NCBI GenBank assembly: GCA_963792365.1
Contig: CAWBVW010000001.1
Location: 744,001 to 808,000, forward strand
From: JAOUGY01 sp963792365
GTDB lineage: Bacteria; Actinomycetota; Acidimicrobiia; Spongiisociales; ZC4RG35
Reading direction: 5' to 3'
DNA length: 64,000 nucleotides
Under the pieces are notes generated by a model, which had not been told where the DNA came from, did not search any database, and worked only from the letters and a program-made list of their open reading frames with translations. Position numbers and translations under genes: made by a program. Of this stretch, positions 50,398 through 59,442 are shown in pieces; position 1 is the stretch's first letter, and every line of letters begins with the position of its first letter.

Positions 50398-51900
50398 ATG
50401 ACGATCTCGACCCTCGATCTCGCCACCCGCCTCGGACGCCGGACCAGGGTTCCGGCCCGCTCTACCGGCGCCTCGGCGCATCGTTGCGCAGTCTCCTCGA
50501 GTCTGGCGACCTGCCTCTGGGCACCGCACTGCCTCCGGAACGGGGGCTTGCGACGGCACTTGCGGTGAGTCGCTCGACGGTCACTTCCGCGTAAGCCGAG
50601 CTCCGAGCCGACGGCTGGCTCGACGCTCGGCAGGGCTCGGCGACGACAGTGGCAATGGCGAGCTACTCGCCGTTCGGCGCCCATCGGGCCACGGATATTC
50701 GCGAGGCTCGTCGACACCTATGACGTGGACCTCGACCTCACCATCAACGTCCCCGACGCCTCGCCCGTGGTCACCCGAGTGCTCACAGGACCGAACGATC
50801 AAATCGAACCCGGCGCGCTCACCGAGGGCCCCGGATATCACCCCGCAGGGCATCCTCGTCTGAGGTCGGCGCCGGCGCGAGTGTTGACGACCCACGGTCT
50901 CGGGACCTCCACGGAACAGATTGTCGTGACGACGGGTGCTCAACAAGCGATTGCACTGGCGATACGGGGACTCTGTCGGGACGGCGGCACGGTGGGGGTG
51001 GAGGAGACCACGTACCCCGGGGCGCTCGACGTGATCGCCGCATCCGGCCTGAAGGCGAGCCCGTTGGCGATGACACCCGGAGGTGTCTCGCTCTCGTCGG
51101 TCCATGCGACCATCAGGGATCAAGCTCCCCGATTGCTGTATCTGATCCCGAGCTTCCACAACCCCACGAGCACGTTGCTATCGGACGAGGACCGCCGGAG
51201 GTTGGTGAAGATCATCGCCACGGAGCGGGTCACGACGATCGATGACATGACACTGGGAGACCTCGATTTCGGCGATCGCCATCCGACGCCACTCGCCGCC
51301 TTCGACGCTGCGGCGCCGATCGTCACCGTCGGGAGCAAGTCGAAGGTCTACTGGGGAGGTCTACGCATCGGATGGATCCGGGCCAACCCGACCATCATCT
51401 CTCACCTCGCCGGTCTCAAGGTCGCCGCCGACATGGGCTCGTCGAGCCCTACCCAGGTGATGGCTACCGCCATGCTCGACCACCACGACGAGGCTCGCAC
51501 CTGGCGACACGATCAGATCCGCCGGTCGCTCGAGTCGCTTTCGGAGGCGCTCGACCGCTACCTGCCGGAATGGCAGTGGGCCCGCCCCGAAGGCGGGCCT
51601 CAGTTGTGGGTTCGCCTCCCGGAGACCGACGCGACCGCCTTTGCGCAACGGGCGTTGCGACGCGGCATCGCGCTGGTGCCCGGTCCGTTGTTGGCGGCGA
51701 GCGGCGGAATCGAAACCGATCGCCTCCGGATTCCGCTCTATCCGCGGCCCGAGGCGCTCGAGCGGGCGGCCAAGTCCCTCGCCGCCATATGGAACTACGG
51801 CCATCGACCTGAACCCACCCGTGGCAAGCCGGGCTCCACTCACACTCCGCTTCGTAGCGCTTCCACCGGGTCGAGTGAGGCGGCGCGCAGCGACGGATAG
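50398..51900 (+). pseudogene. MocR/PdxR-type regulator (GntR HTH plus aminotransferase domain), several lesions
   Basis: The N-terminus TISTLDLATRLG (frame from ATG 50398) shifts near 50443 to GPLYRRLGASLRSLLESGDLPLGTALPPERGLATALAVSRSTVTSA (winged helix), then hits a TAA at 50592-50594 where relatives have a Tyr codon. The same frame continues AELRADGWLDARQGSATTV until a stop near 50721; a further shift at 50700-50725 leads into a long intact aminotransferase-like domain (TLDYHP-like GYHPAGHPRLRSA, GAQQAIALAIRGL, SVGSKSKVYWGGLRIGWIR near the PLP Lys). So at least two frameshifts and one nonsense codon. The C-terminus also runs past its likely end into the next gene. Confidence 0.8.
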
Positions 51901-53063
51901 ATCCCGGCCAGGAGCCCGGTGAGGCCGCCGAGCACCGGAGCCAACAGAGGGACCATCGGTTCGAGAACCGGTGTCCACGTGCGTGACGCCGATACCCCGA
52001 CCACGACGAGGGTCCCGAAGCTGGCACCGAGGATCCCCCCGATCAGGCCCATCGCCGTCGATTCGAGGAGGAACTGATAGGCGATGTGCCGTCGCGCAGC
52101 ACCGACCACGCGTCGCAGCCCGATCTCGCCGACCCGCTCCAGCACCGACACCAGCGTCACGTTGGCGATGCCGATCGCACCCACGAGGAGCGAGACGCCA
52201 CCCAAGACGATGAACAGTGAGTTCACGTCTCCCTCCACCTGCCGTCTCAACGAGTCGGGCTCCGGAGGCTTTTGAACCCGCAAGGTGTCCGGGTCGTCGG
52301 GATTGATGGCGATTGCGGCTTGCGTGGCGATGAGCTCGGCCGCCCCGACGGCGACATCGATCTGCACCGTGCTGGCGGATTGAAACCCGTAGAGCTCCCG
52401 CGCCGTCCCATCGGGGATGATGACCGAGCTCAGCAGCTCGGGCTGGCGCTCGACGTCCTCGAGCAGCCCGATCACGACGAACGGTTCATCGCCGATGAAG
52501 ACCACCGGTTGCTGATCGACGCGGAAGACATTCAGACGCTCTGCAGCTCCGGGCCCGAGCACGGCGACAGTATCCGCCCGATCGGAGTGCCCCCGATCGA
52601 ACCATCGCCCGGTCGCCAGCTCGCCCCTCACCGCATCGAACAGCCCGGGAGAGGCGGCCTGCACGTTGATCTGGAACTCGGATTGCCCGAGGGGATCGTC
52701 GATGGGGACCGACCTGATGAGGTCCTGGCCCACCTCCACCGGTCCGGTGCTGCCAGCTGCGATCACTCCGTTGAGTCGCACCAACCGCTCTTCGGCATCC
52801 GCGGGGATGATCACGCGCACGTTGTCGCCGAAGAAGCCCTGTTGATTGCTCACGACCACCGACGTGGCCGCCAGCTCGTCGAACGCGCCCACGATCTGAT
52901 TGCCGGCGGTTTGAGCCACGCCGAGCGTGGCGACGAGGGCGCCGATGCCCAGGACGGTTCCGAGCACGGTGAGGACCGTGCGTCCGGGTCGCCCAACCAG
53001 GCCGGCGAGGGATTCAGACGCCAGATCGGTGGCCGAGATGCGGGGGCGGTCGTGGTTGGTCAC
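51840..53063 (-). CDS. MacB/FtsX-type ABC permease (cassette A)
   Basis: 407 aa: an N-terminal helix (LTVLGTVLGIGALVATLGVA), a large extracytoplasmic domain and three C-terminal helices (LLVGAIGIANVTLVSVLERVGEIGLRRVVGA is the hallmark). It is the last gene of the A cassette, overlapping the ATPase stop by four bases. MacB-type permeases do not form a channel; they drive extrusion through an adaptor and outer components or pump lipids/peptides. Its end overlaps the broken MocR frame. Confidence 0.9.
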   Translation of the reverse strand: MTNHDRPRISATDLASESLAGLVGRPGRTVLTVLGTVLGIGALVATLGVAQTAGNQIVGAFDELAATSVVVSNQQGFFGDNVRVIIPADAEERLVRLNGVIAAGSTGPVEVGQDLIRSVPIDDPLGQSEFQINVQAASPGLFDAVRGELATGRWFDRGHSDRADTVAVLGPGAAERLNVFRVDQQPVVFIGDEPFVVIGLLEDVERQPELLSSVIIPDGTARELYGFQSASTVQIDVAVGAAELIATQAAIAINPDDPDTLRVQKPPEPDSLRRQVEGDVNSLFIVLGGVSLLVGAIGIANVTLVSVLERVGEIGLRRVVGAARRHIAYQFLLESTAMGLIGGILGASFGTLVVVGVSASRTWTPVLEPMVPLLAPVLGGLTGLLAGIYPSLRAASLDPVEALRSGV

Positions 53064-53764
53064 GATGCCCGCAGTGCTCCGTCCACCATCGTCACGCGCC
53101 GGGCGGCGTGACGGCTCACCTCATCGTCGTGGGTGATCACGATGAGAGTCAGGCCGTCGTTGCGAAGGTCGTCGAACAGGTCGAGGATCCTACCGGAGGT
53201 CGCAGAGTCGAGGTTGCCAGTGGGCTCGTCGCACAACAGGAGCCGGGGTTGCGAGACGATCGCCCGGGCGATGGCCACGCGCTGACGCTCGCCACCGGAC
53301 AACTGGACGGGTTTGAACTCCACTCGATGCGCAAGCCCCACTCGCTCGAGCGCTGCCCTGGCTCTCGTCTCGCGATCAGGACGATCGCGGTCCGTGTACA
53401 GCATGGAGAGCTGAACGTTCTCGAGCACCGTCCGGTGGGGAAGGAGGTGAAACGCCTGGAATACGAAACCGATGCGACTGCCTCTGATCGACGTCCGGCT
53501 CGACTCGGGGAGCGACCACACATCGGTGCCCTCGAGCCGATAGCTCCCGCCGGTGGGCCGGTCGAGCAGGCCGAGGATGTTCAGGAGGGTCGACTTCCCG
53601 CTTCCCGACGGTCCGACGATCGAGACGTACTCGCCTGGGTCGACCTGCAGCGAGGCGTGTCTGAGGGCCGGCACATCGACCGCGCCGGCGTGATAGGTCC
53701 GTGAGACATCGACGAGATCTACGACCGGGCCGTCGATCGGATCTCGTCTGACCACATCGCTCAT
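53060..53764 (-). CDS. LolD/MacB-type ABC ATPase (cassette A)
   Basis: 234 aa. Walker A VGPSGSGKSTLL, Q-loop, signature LSGGERQRVAIARAIV, Walker B LLLCDEPTGNLDS and H-loop ITHDDEV. Extensions match the LolD/FtsE/MacB-N group. Overlaps adjacent genes on both sides by four bases (ATGA-type), showing a tight operon. Confidence 0.93.
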   Translation of the reverse strand: MSDVVRRDPIDGPVVDLVDVSRTYHAGAVDVPALRHASLQVDPGEYVSIVGPSGSGKSTLLNILGLLDRPTGGSYRLEGTDVWSLPESSRTSIRGSRIGFVFQAFHLLPHRTVLENVQLSMLYTDRDRPDRETRARAALERVGLAHRVEFKPVQLSGGERQRVAIARAIVSQPRLLLCDEPTGNLDSATSGRILDLFDDLRNDGLTLIVITHDDEVSRHAARRVTMVDGALRAS

Positions 53765-55461
53765 CCGCCCGAGCCCTCACGACCGACCACCACGAGGTCA
53801 CCCGCAGCCAGCTCGCCGTCGACTGGGGTGATCTCCACCAGCCCCTCGGCGGCGAGCCCGGGAACGACTTCGACCAGGCGGGTTTCGCCAGGCGAGTCCT
53901 CGACCTCGACCCTGGCCGACCCGTCGGCTGCCGCCGACAGGGCCGCCGCCGGTACCGCAAGCACCTCACCAGCCGTCGACTCGATGGGGATGACCACACG
54001 CACGTTGGCGCCGATCAGGTCTGGCGGTATCTCCTCCAACGTGACTTCGACGGCGACGCGCCCGCCCGAGCCCTGGGTTGCAACCGAGGCGATCACTCCA
54101 CGGAGCGGCGCATCCAGATCGTCCTCGTCCACGAATGCCTCATCCCCTGGCTCGAGCCGTTGAGCGTCGGCCTCCTGAACCTGCACTCTCAGGGTCACCT
54201 CGGAGCCGGAGACCGTCATGAAGGAGCCAGAGACCGTCGCCCCCAACGTGACTGCCAGCGCATCCACTCGCACCGGTACACGCTCCAGGAACACGATCTC
54301 GCCCGAAGGTAGCCACGTCCCCACAGTGGCTTCCAGATCGGCGAGGTCGGCCTCAGCCCGAGATAGCTCCTGGCGGGCCGCGTCGGCGGCATCGAGAAGC
54401 GAACTGCGGTCGGGCGGTGTCAGAGCCTCCGCGAGACGGGCCTCGGCCACTTCTACCGCCGCTGCAGTCTGACGAACGAACGCTGCCTGCTCTGCCTCCA
54501 CCTGGACCCGGGCCTGTTCCGCGTCCGCCACGGCGCCCTCGGCCTCGACGACGGCCGCCTGCGCCGTTTCGCTCTCGGTCCGCAGCTGCTCGAGCTCCTC
54601 GGGCGTGGGTGGCTGACCCGTATCCGGATGCGCCCCCGATTCCGCCTCCGCAAGGCGATCGGCCGCCATCTGCGCATCCGCCTCGGCATCGTCGAGTCGG
54701 GCCGCGGCGCCGGTCAGCTGCCGGCGCGCAGCGTCGTTGGCGCCGGTCTGAGTGATCAGCGCCAGCTCGTGCGCGTCTTCCGCAACAGCGACCTCGGCGC
54801 GCAACGCCAGGATCTCCGACTTGGCAGCACCGGTCGTCTCCGAGACCGCCCGTTCGGCGTCGGTGACGGAACGCCGTGCTTGATCCACCCGATCTCGAGC
54901 CGCCTCGAGCGAAGCGAGCTCACCGGCATCGGCCCCCACCGCCCGGTAGCCGGCCTCGTCGTAGAAATCACGGACCGCGGTTCCCGTCGCTGCGGTCCAA
55001 ACTTCGTCGGCAGGTTCGCCCAGGTATCCGAGTCGCGCGAGCGCCTCCTCGAGCTGGAGCACGTCGATGCCCTCCGATCCCGGACGAAGATCACGGTAGG
55101 ACGGGATCACTCCCTGGAGCAGGAACACCGGGCGTCCGGAGATCTCGATGATGAGGGATCCTTCGACCAGTTCGTCGCCCTCCGAGGGAAGCTTGGTCAC
55201 AACCGGCGTGACTCCGGCCTCCCCGGTCGAACCGGTCGACGCCACCGACACCGGGTCGTCGAACACGATGTCGCCTCGGGCGATGACATCCGCCGACAGC
55301 GTCGTCTTCTCCACCGAAACGGTTATCAACGAAGGCTCTGGCGGTTCGGCTCGGGCGGCTGCTTCGGCCGGCGATTCGATACCGCGGCCCACGAGCCATC
55401 CGCCCGCAGCTGCCGAGACCACCAACCCCACCGAGATCGCCAGGACCGTTCCGCGCTTCAC
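53761..55461 (-). CDS. HlyD/MacA-type adaptor with peptidoglycan-binding-like domain (cassette A)
   Basis: 566 aa. A membrane anchor (LAISVGLVVSAAAGGWLV) is followed by a barrel-sandwich part, a peptidoglycan-binding-like domain (GIDVLQLEEALARLGYLGEPADEVWTAATGTAVRDFYDEAGY), a long coiled coil (190-390, alanine-rich EAEGAVADAEQARVQVEAEQAAF) and a second barrel segment (AVTLGATVSGSFMTVSGSEVTLRVQV). The coil suggests a long reach across the cell wall. Ends four bases into the ATPase gene. Confidence 0.88.
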   Translation of the reverse strand: MKRGTVLAISVGLVVSAAAGGWLVGRGIESPAEAAARAEPPEPSLITVSVEKTTLSADVIARGDIVFDDPVSVASTGSTGEAGVTPVVTKLPSEGDELVEGSLIIEISGRPVFLLQGVIPSYRDLRPGSEGIDVLQLEEALARLGYLGEPADEVWTAATGTAVRDFYDEAGYRAVGADAGELASLEAARDRVDQARRSVTDAERAVSETTGAAKSEILALRAEVAVAEDAHELALITQTGANDAARRQLTGAAARLDDAEADAQMAADRLAEAESGAHPDTGQPPTPEELEQLRTESETAQAAVVEAEGAVADAEQARVQVEAEQAAFVRQTAAAVEVAEARLAEALTPPDRSSLLDAADAARQELSRAEADLADLEATVGTWLPSGEIVFLERVPVRVDALAVTLGATVSGSFMTVSGSEVTLRVQVQEADAQRLEPGDEAFVDEDDLDAPLRGVIASVATQGSGGRVAVEVTLEEIPPDLIGANVRVVIPIESTAGEVLAVPAAALSAAADGSARVEVEDSPGETRLVEVVPGLAAEGLVEITPVDGELAAGDLVVVGREGSGG

Positions 55462-55471
55462 GTCGTCCTGT

Positions 55472-56584
55472 TCAGTTCGAGCCGCCCTGGGATGCCTTGA
55501 TGGCCTCCAGCTCGTCGCGGTGCTCGTTCACGAAATCGGCTTCGTAGTCCTCGGACACCTCACGGAAGACGTCCTCCATCCTCGCGGAGCACCGGGCAGT
55601 CAGCACGGCCAGTTCGATCTCCTCCTCTTGCAGAGCCGCCAAGGCCTCCTGGTCGTAGTCGGGCTCCTGATTCTGCGTCTCCTCGAAGAAAGCGTTGATC
55701 TCGTCCTCTGTCTTCTCCTCGAAGAAGGCGCTGATCTCCTCTTCCGTCCAACCTTCGAAGGGATCCACGTATCCGCCGTTGGGGCCGACGATCTCGTCGA
55801 GTCGGGTCTGGAACTCCGTGAACACCGTCTCGTACATCGCGTCGGGCGACTCGTAGTCGTAGCCTTCGTCGGCCATGCAGGCCGACCACTCCTGGTTGGC
55901 TTCCACGATCCGCGGATCTGCCTGCATGCGCTCGTACATGGCCTCCACCTCGGGTCCCAATTCCTCCCACAGGTCGTCCTGGCCGCCATACTCGGCCTCG
56001 GCCGCCTCTCCGTAGCACCCTGCGCCGAAGCCTTCCTGGAAGTAGACCTCCTCGCCGGTCTCGGGGTCCACCTCGACGGTGGTTCCCTCCTGCTGCTCCT
56101 CCTCCGAGCCGTACAGGGCCTCGTAATACGCCTCGCGTTCGGAATCGGACATCGCCTCGACGATCTCCTGATTCGGGTCGACCCACTCCGAATCGGACTC
56201 GACGAACTCGTCTTCGTTCCCCACCCAGGTCGTGATGCCGAAGCCCTGCTCAGCGGCGAATTCCTCCTGGGTCGAGTCATCGAACACATAATCGTCGGCC
56301 GGCGGTTCGACCGGGATGTAGTCGAAGCCCTCCTCGGCCATGCAGAGCCGCACCGCTTCCTGAAGTCGTGCCTCCTGCTCGCGGTACTGAGCTTGGGCCT
56401 GTTCAGGATCATCGGAACCACCGAAGAAGTCGGCGAGGGTGTCGAGTTCGGAGTCCGCCCCGTCCGGACCGGGCTCGGTCGTTTCGACCGTTTCGTCTGC
56501 GTCCACCGAGTCGTCGGGCGCCGCGGCACCTCCGCACGCCACCGCGACCATCGCCAGAATCACCAACAGCACCCGAATCTTCAC
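55472..56584 (-). CDS. Acidic lipoprotein with CM-C-CM-C cysteine pattern (cassette A)
   Basis: 370 aa from GTG 56584. Lipobox at AMVAVACGGA (Cys17), then a very acidic domain. Four further cysteines occur as CM-C-CM-C: Cys81 (RLCMAEEGFDY), Cys190, Cys236 (SACMADEGYDY) and Cys332. A short internal repeat (EEISAFFEEKTEDEINAFFEE) is also present. Its partner in cassette B (62357-62935) has the same CM-C-CM-C order. Family unnamed to me; short CMxxxG-Y/F-P-type proteins beside exporters are common in actinobacteria. First gene of the operon; ten bases before the adaptor. Confidence 0.8.
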   Translation of the reverse strand: MKIRVLLVILAMVAVACGGAAAPDDSVDADETVETTEPGPDGADSELDTLADFFGGSDDPEQAQAQYREQEARLQEAVRLCMAEEGFDYIPVEPPADDYVFDDSTQEEFAAEQGFGITTWVGNEDEFVESDSEWVDPNQEIVEAMSDSEREAYYEALYGSEEEQQEGTTVEVDPETGEEVYFQEGFGAGCYGEAAEAEYGGQDDLWEELGPEVEAMYERMQADPRIVEANQEWSACMADEGYDYESPDAMYETVFTEFQTRLDEIVGPNGGYVDPFEGWTEEEISAFFEEKTEDEINAFFEETQNQEPDYDQEALAALQEEEIELAVLTARCSARMEDVFREVSEDYEADFVNEHRDELEAIKASQGGSN

Positions 56585-56737
56585 CGTCGCCCCTCTCTGA
56601 CCGGTTTTGTGGATCCTATCCGTCCGTCCTCCAAGGGAGACGCATGGGGCCCATCCGGGTTCCCACCGTCCCGAGGTCGCGAAAGATTCGACTGTGGGTC
56701 GCTTGCCCTCCGCGTTGTTCTACGATATTCAACGCTC

Positions 56738-57046
56738 ATGGACTCGGTGCCACACAACCACCATCCCGACCTCATGGACCTCGGGAGCTCGCTGCAACGA
56801 AGGCTCGATCGCGTGCTCGAGGCCGAACAGGAAGCCGCAGCCGTCCTCGCCAGACGGTCCGCGACGTTGCGGGATCGACTCCTGGAGGCGGAGGACGCCG
56901 GCGAGGTGATCCACGTGCGAACGGCCAGTGGGCTCTCGGCGTGCGGACGTCTGATGACGGTGGCGACGGATCACATCGAGCTCCACTTGGGGCCCAGCAT
57001 CGCACTGGTGTCGCTCGGGGACATCTCGACCGTCCATATCACATGA
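56738..57046 (+). CDS. Small Sm-like/coiled-coil protein
   Basis: 102 aa. N-terminal coiled coil (LQRRLDRVLEAEQEAAAVLARRSATLRDRLLEAE) then a beta-rich segment (GEVIHVRTASGLSACGRLMTVATDHIELHLGPSIALVSLGDIS) resembling the small Sm-like domains seen in actinobacteria. Its stop overlaps the CpaE-like gene start (ATGA), so they act together. The 153-base gap to the divergent lipoprotein has a possible -10 TACGAT at 56721. Confidence 0.6.
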   Translation: MDSVPHNHHPDLMDLGSSLQRRLDRVLEAEQEAAAVLARRSATLRDRLLEAEDAGEVIHVRTASGLSACGRLMTVATDHIELHLGPSIALVSLGDISTVHIT

Positions 57047-58074
57047 GGCCGTCCATCGCGACCGTCGTGAGCGCGCTCGCCTGGGAACGGGACCTGGCCA
57101 CTCTGGCCAGGGCGAGCGCCACGGTCAGATTGGTGCGAAGGTGCCACACCGTCGCCGACGTCGAGAGAGTCATGGATCGGATCGACTCGCTCGTCGTGGG
57201 AGCCGAGACAGCCTGGCTGTCGGTCCCCCTGCTGCGCCGCTGGGGCGCAGACGTGGAGATTCTCGGAATGGCAAGCGCTCATGACCAGCCGGGACGAGAC
57301 CTCCTCCGATCAGGTGGTGTGGCAGAGGTGTTCGACCACACCCGTCCCAGCTCCCACGTGATCGCCGCCATCACGTCGTCGAATCGCTTGCGCATCCCGG
57401 CATCGAGGGCGGCTCCGGTCGTCACGGTCGTCGGGCCCCGCGGTTCGCCCGGTCGGACCGAGGTCGCCATTGCCCTCGGTGCCCTGGCAGCTGAATCCCA
57501 CCATGTGTTGCTCACCGAGCTCGACGTAGCTGCTCCCGGTCTCGGGGTGAGGCTCGGCCTCGATCCAAGCCCGGGCATGGTGGCAGCCGATCCCGCAACG
57601 ACCTCCCTCCCGATGCATCACCGATCGGGTCCGCTTTCGGTCGCCGCGTGGCCGGCTCGCGGGGGTCCCCTGTCTCCTGCGCTCATGACGAGAGTTCTCG
57701 AAATGGCACGAGCGGAGTTCGAGTTCGTCATCGTCGACGGGGGGCCGGCGCTTCCCGAGGATCTCGGCCTCGGAGCGGGCAGGACCGTACTCGTCGTCCA
57801 GCCTTCACCGAACGGCCTGATCAGGGCGGGACGGATGATCGCCGATTGGACCGGCCACGCTCCGCTGGTCGTCGCGAACCGAGTACCGGCCACGAACGTC
57901 GAGACTTCACTCAGATTGGTACGAGCTGCCACCGGGCTCGAGCCCGCCGCCGTGATCCCCGTCTTGGAACTCGACGTGGCCGAGTCGGGCGCGCCCGCCA
58001 CCGAGGCGGTGACCGCTTTGAGACCGTTGGCCACGGCGTTGTTCGGGTTGGATCACCGCAGTGCGGCGCGATAG
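57043..58074 (+). CDS. CpaE/Ssd-like ParA-fold ATPase with deviant P-loop
   Basis: 343 aa. A receiver-like N-terminal region (res. 1-100) precedes a MinD/ParA fold: strand and loop VVTVVGPRGSPGRTEVAIALGALA (P-loop at 131-139), then LLTELDVAAPGLGVRLGLDPS, FEFVIVDGGPALPEDLGL and VVANRVPATNVETSLRLV. The normal ParA K-x-GG-x-GK-T is GPRGSPGRT, lacking both lysines, so ATP hydrolysis may be lost. Similar to the CpaE/Ssd group near Tad pili, but no pilus genes are in the window. Overlaps the prephenate dehydratase stop by 22 bases. Confidence 0.78.
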   Translation: MRPSIATVVSALAWERDLATLARASATVRLVRRCHTVADVERVMDRIDSLVVGAETAWLSVPLLRRWGADVEILGMASAHDQPGRDLLRSGGVAEVFDHTRPSSHVIAAITSSNRLRIPASRAAPVVTVVGPRGSPGRTEVAIALGALAAESHHVLLTELDVAAPGLGVRLGLDPSPGMVAADPATTSLPMHHRSGPLSVAAWPARGGPLSPALMTRVLEMARAEFEFVIVDGGPALPEDLGLGAGRTVLVVQPSPNGLIRAGRMIADWTGHAPLVVANRVPATNVETSLRLVRAATGLEPAAVIPVLELDVAESGAPATEAVTALRPLATALFGLDHRSAAR

Positions 58075-58865
58075 GTGCCGAGGAGCCGCATGTCGCCGAC
58101 GGTGGACAGCGGCGGCTCGAACACCGACTTCCGGCCTTGCTCTCCGGGCGGGTGCGTCAGATCCACGAAGAAGCGGTACTGCCAGGCAGCGTCGGACGGC
58201 CGAGACTCGATCCGAGTCAGGTTGGCACCTCTGAGACCGAGTTCGGTGAGCGCCAGCGCCAAGGCGCCCGGCTGGTGCAGGGTGGTGAACGCAACCGAGG
58301 TCTTGTCGGCGTCGTCGGGGATCGGATGCTCTCCTGACGCCACCACCACGAAGCGTGTGGTGTTGTGGTCGCGGTCGACCACCTGCCGCATCAACACCTG
58401 AAGCCCGTGGGGCGCTGCAGCCTGTTCGGGGCCGAGGGCAGCCTCGGCGGGGTCATTCCGCTCGGCCACCAGACGCACGGCGCCGGCCGTGTCATGTTCG
58501 GGAATCGCATCCCACCCTCGGTGGGTGATGAACGCCTCCGCCTGCGAAAGCGCTTGAGGATGTGAGTGGACCCGCTCGATCGTGTCGAGCGTGGTGCCTG
58601 GTGATGCCAGAAGGCAATGGCGTACTTCCACCATGTGCTCACCGATGATGTGGACCTTGCCGGGCAGCAGCCGGTCGAGAACAGGCAGTACCGATCCCGT
58701 CGTGGAATTCTCGATCGGCACGACCAGCAATTCGACCAGACCGTCCCGAAGAGCCTCGAACGCGGCGACGAACGAGGGATGTCCGACCCTTTCGTCCTCG
58801 GGAAACAACTCAGAGCTCGCCTGGTGCGAATACGAGAGCGCTTCGCCCTGAAAACCGATACGCAT
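58053..58865 (-). CDS. pheA: Prephenate dehydratase
   Basis: 270 aa. The catalytic PDT domain has FQGEALSYSHQASSELFP, VVPIENSTTGSVLPVLD, and the DxNTTRFVVV motif (RDHNTTRFVVV) with the key Thr-Arg-Phe. A C-terminal ACT domain (VAFTTLHQPGALALALTELGLRGANLTRIESRPS) is the phenylalanine-binding regulatory site, so the enzyme is likely feedback-inhibited by Phe. It converts prephenate to phenylpyruvate. ATG 58865; a -10 TAACCT lies near. Confidence 0.94.
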   Translation of the reverse strand: MRIGFQGEALSYSHQASSELFPEDERVGHPSFVAAFEALRDGLVELLVVPIENSTTGSVLPVLDRLLPGKVHIIGEHMVEVRHCLLASPGTTLDTIERVHSHPQALSQAEAFITHRGWDAIPEHDTAGAVRLVAERNDPAEAALGPEQAAAPHGLQVLMRQVVDRDHNTTRFVVVASGEHPIPDDADKTSVAFTTLHQPGALALALTELGLRGANLTRIESRPSDAAWQYRFFVDLTHPPGEQGRKSVFEPPLSTVGDMRLLGTYRAALR

Positions 58866-59041
58866 GAGAAGCGAGGTTACAGGGGCCCGACGGTCTCCGG
58901 GCTTGGTGTGCGGGTGGGAGGCGTAGCCCCTTTGCGCAGGGGCGACGGGCTGCTCAGCCGGGCCGACGGTTTGTCCCGTCTCCCGCCGACCATGTGTCGT
59001 CGACGATCGTGAGACCCGACCGCCAACGACGCCGGTTGGAC

Positions 59042-59389
59042 TCACCCTTCGGGGTGGGCGAACTCCTTGAACGCCTCCAACGCCCGTGGGCCATAGACCG
59101 ACGCGGGTCCGCCGCCCATCAGAAGGGCCACACCCAGTGTTTCTGCGGCTTCTTCGACGCTGGCGCCGGCGTGGACTGCAGCCCGGGCGTGGTATGCGAT
59201 ACATCCGTCACACTCATCGTGGACGGCGATGGCAAACGCCATCAGCTCCTTGGTCTTCGATGAAAGCACCCCATCGGCGACGGCCGCCTTGTGGAGCTGG
59301 GCGAAGCCGTTCCACACGTCCGGGATGGCGTCCCTGAGATCGCGTGTCGGCTGCCGGAGGTCGGCGATGACATCGTGATAGTGGCTCAT
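59042..59389 (-). CDS. AhpD-like carboxymuconolactone decarboxylase-family protein
   Basis: 115 aa from ATG 59389. The redox/catalytic motif is ECDGCIAYHARAAVHAGAS (C-x-x-C-x3-H), as in AhpD-type disulfide reductases. Length and SSKTKELMAFAIAVHDE match the CMD fold. Role possibly in thiol/peroxide reduction. The 176 bases to pheA hold a weak GC hairpin (58926-58943) and otherwise nothing. Confidence 0.87.
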   Translation of the reverse strand: MSHYHDVIADLRQPTRDLRDAIPDVWNGFAQLHKAAVADGVLSSKTKELMAFAIAVHDECDGCIAYHARAAVHAGASVEEAAETLGVALLMGGGPASVYGPRALEAFKEFAHPEG

Positions 59390-59442
59390 GGGTAGGAACG
59401 TAGGTGCCACACCACATCGCGCCTACGGGCTTTCGGCACCTG

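Noticed and set aside
55148..56737. A long plus-strand frame opposite the cassette A lipoprotein
   Set aside because: The acidic lipoprotein with lipobox on the other strand is the convincing gene; the plus-strand frame is its shadow, and only the part from 56738 is a real gene.
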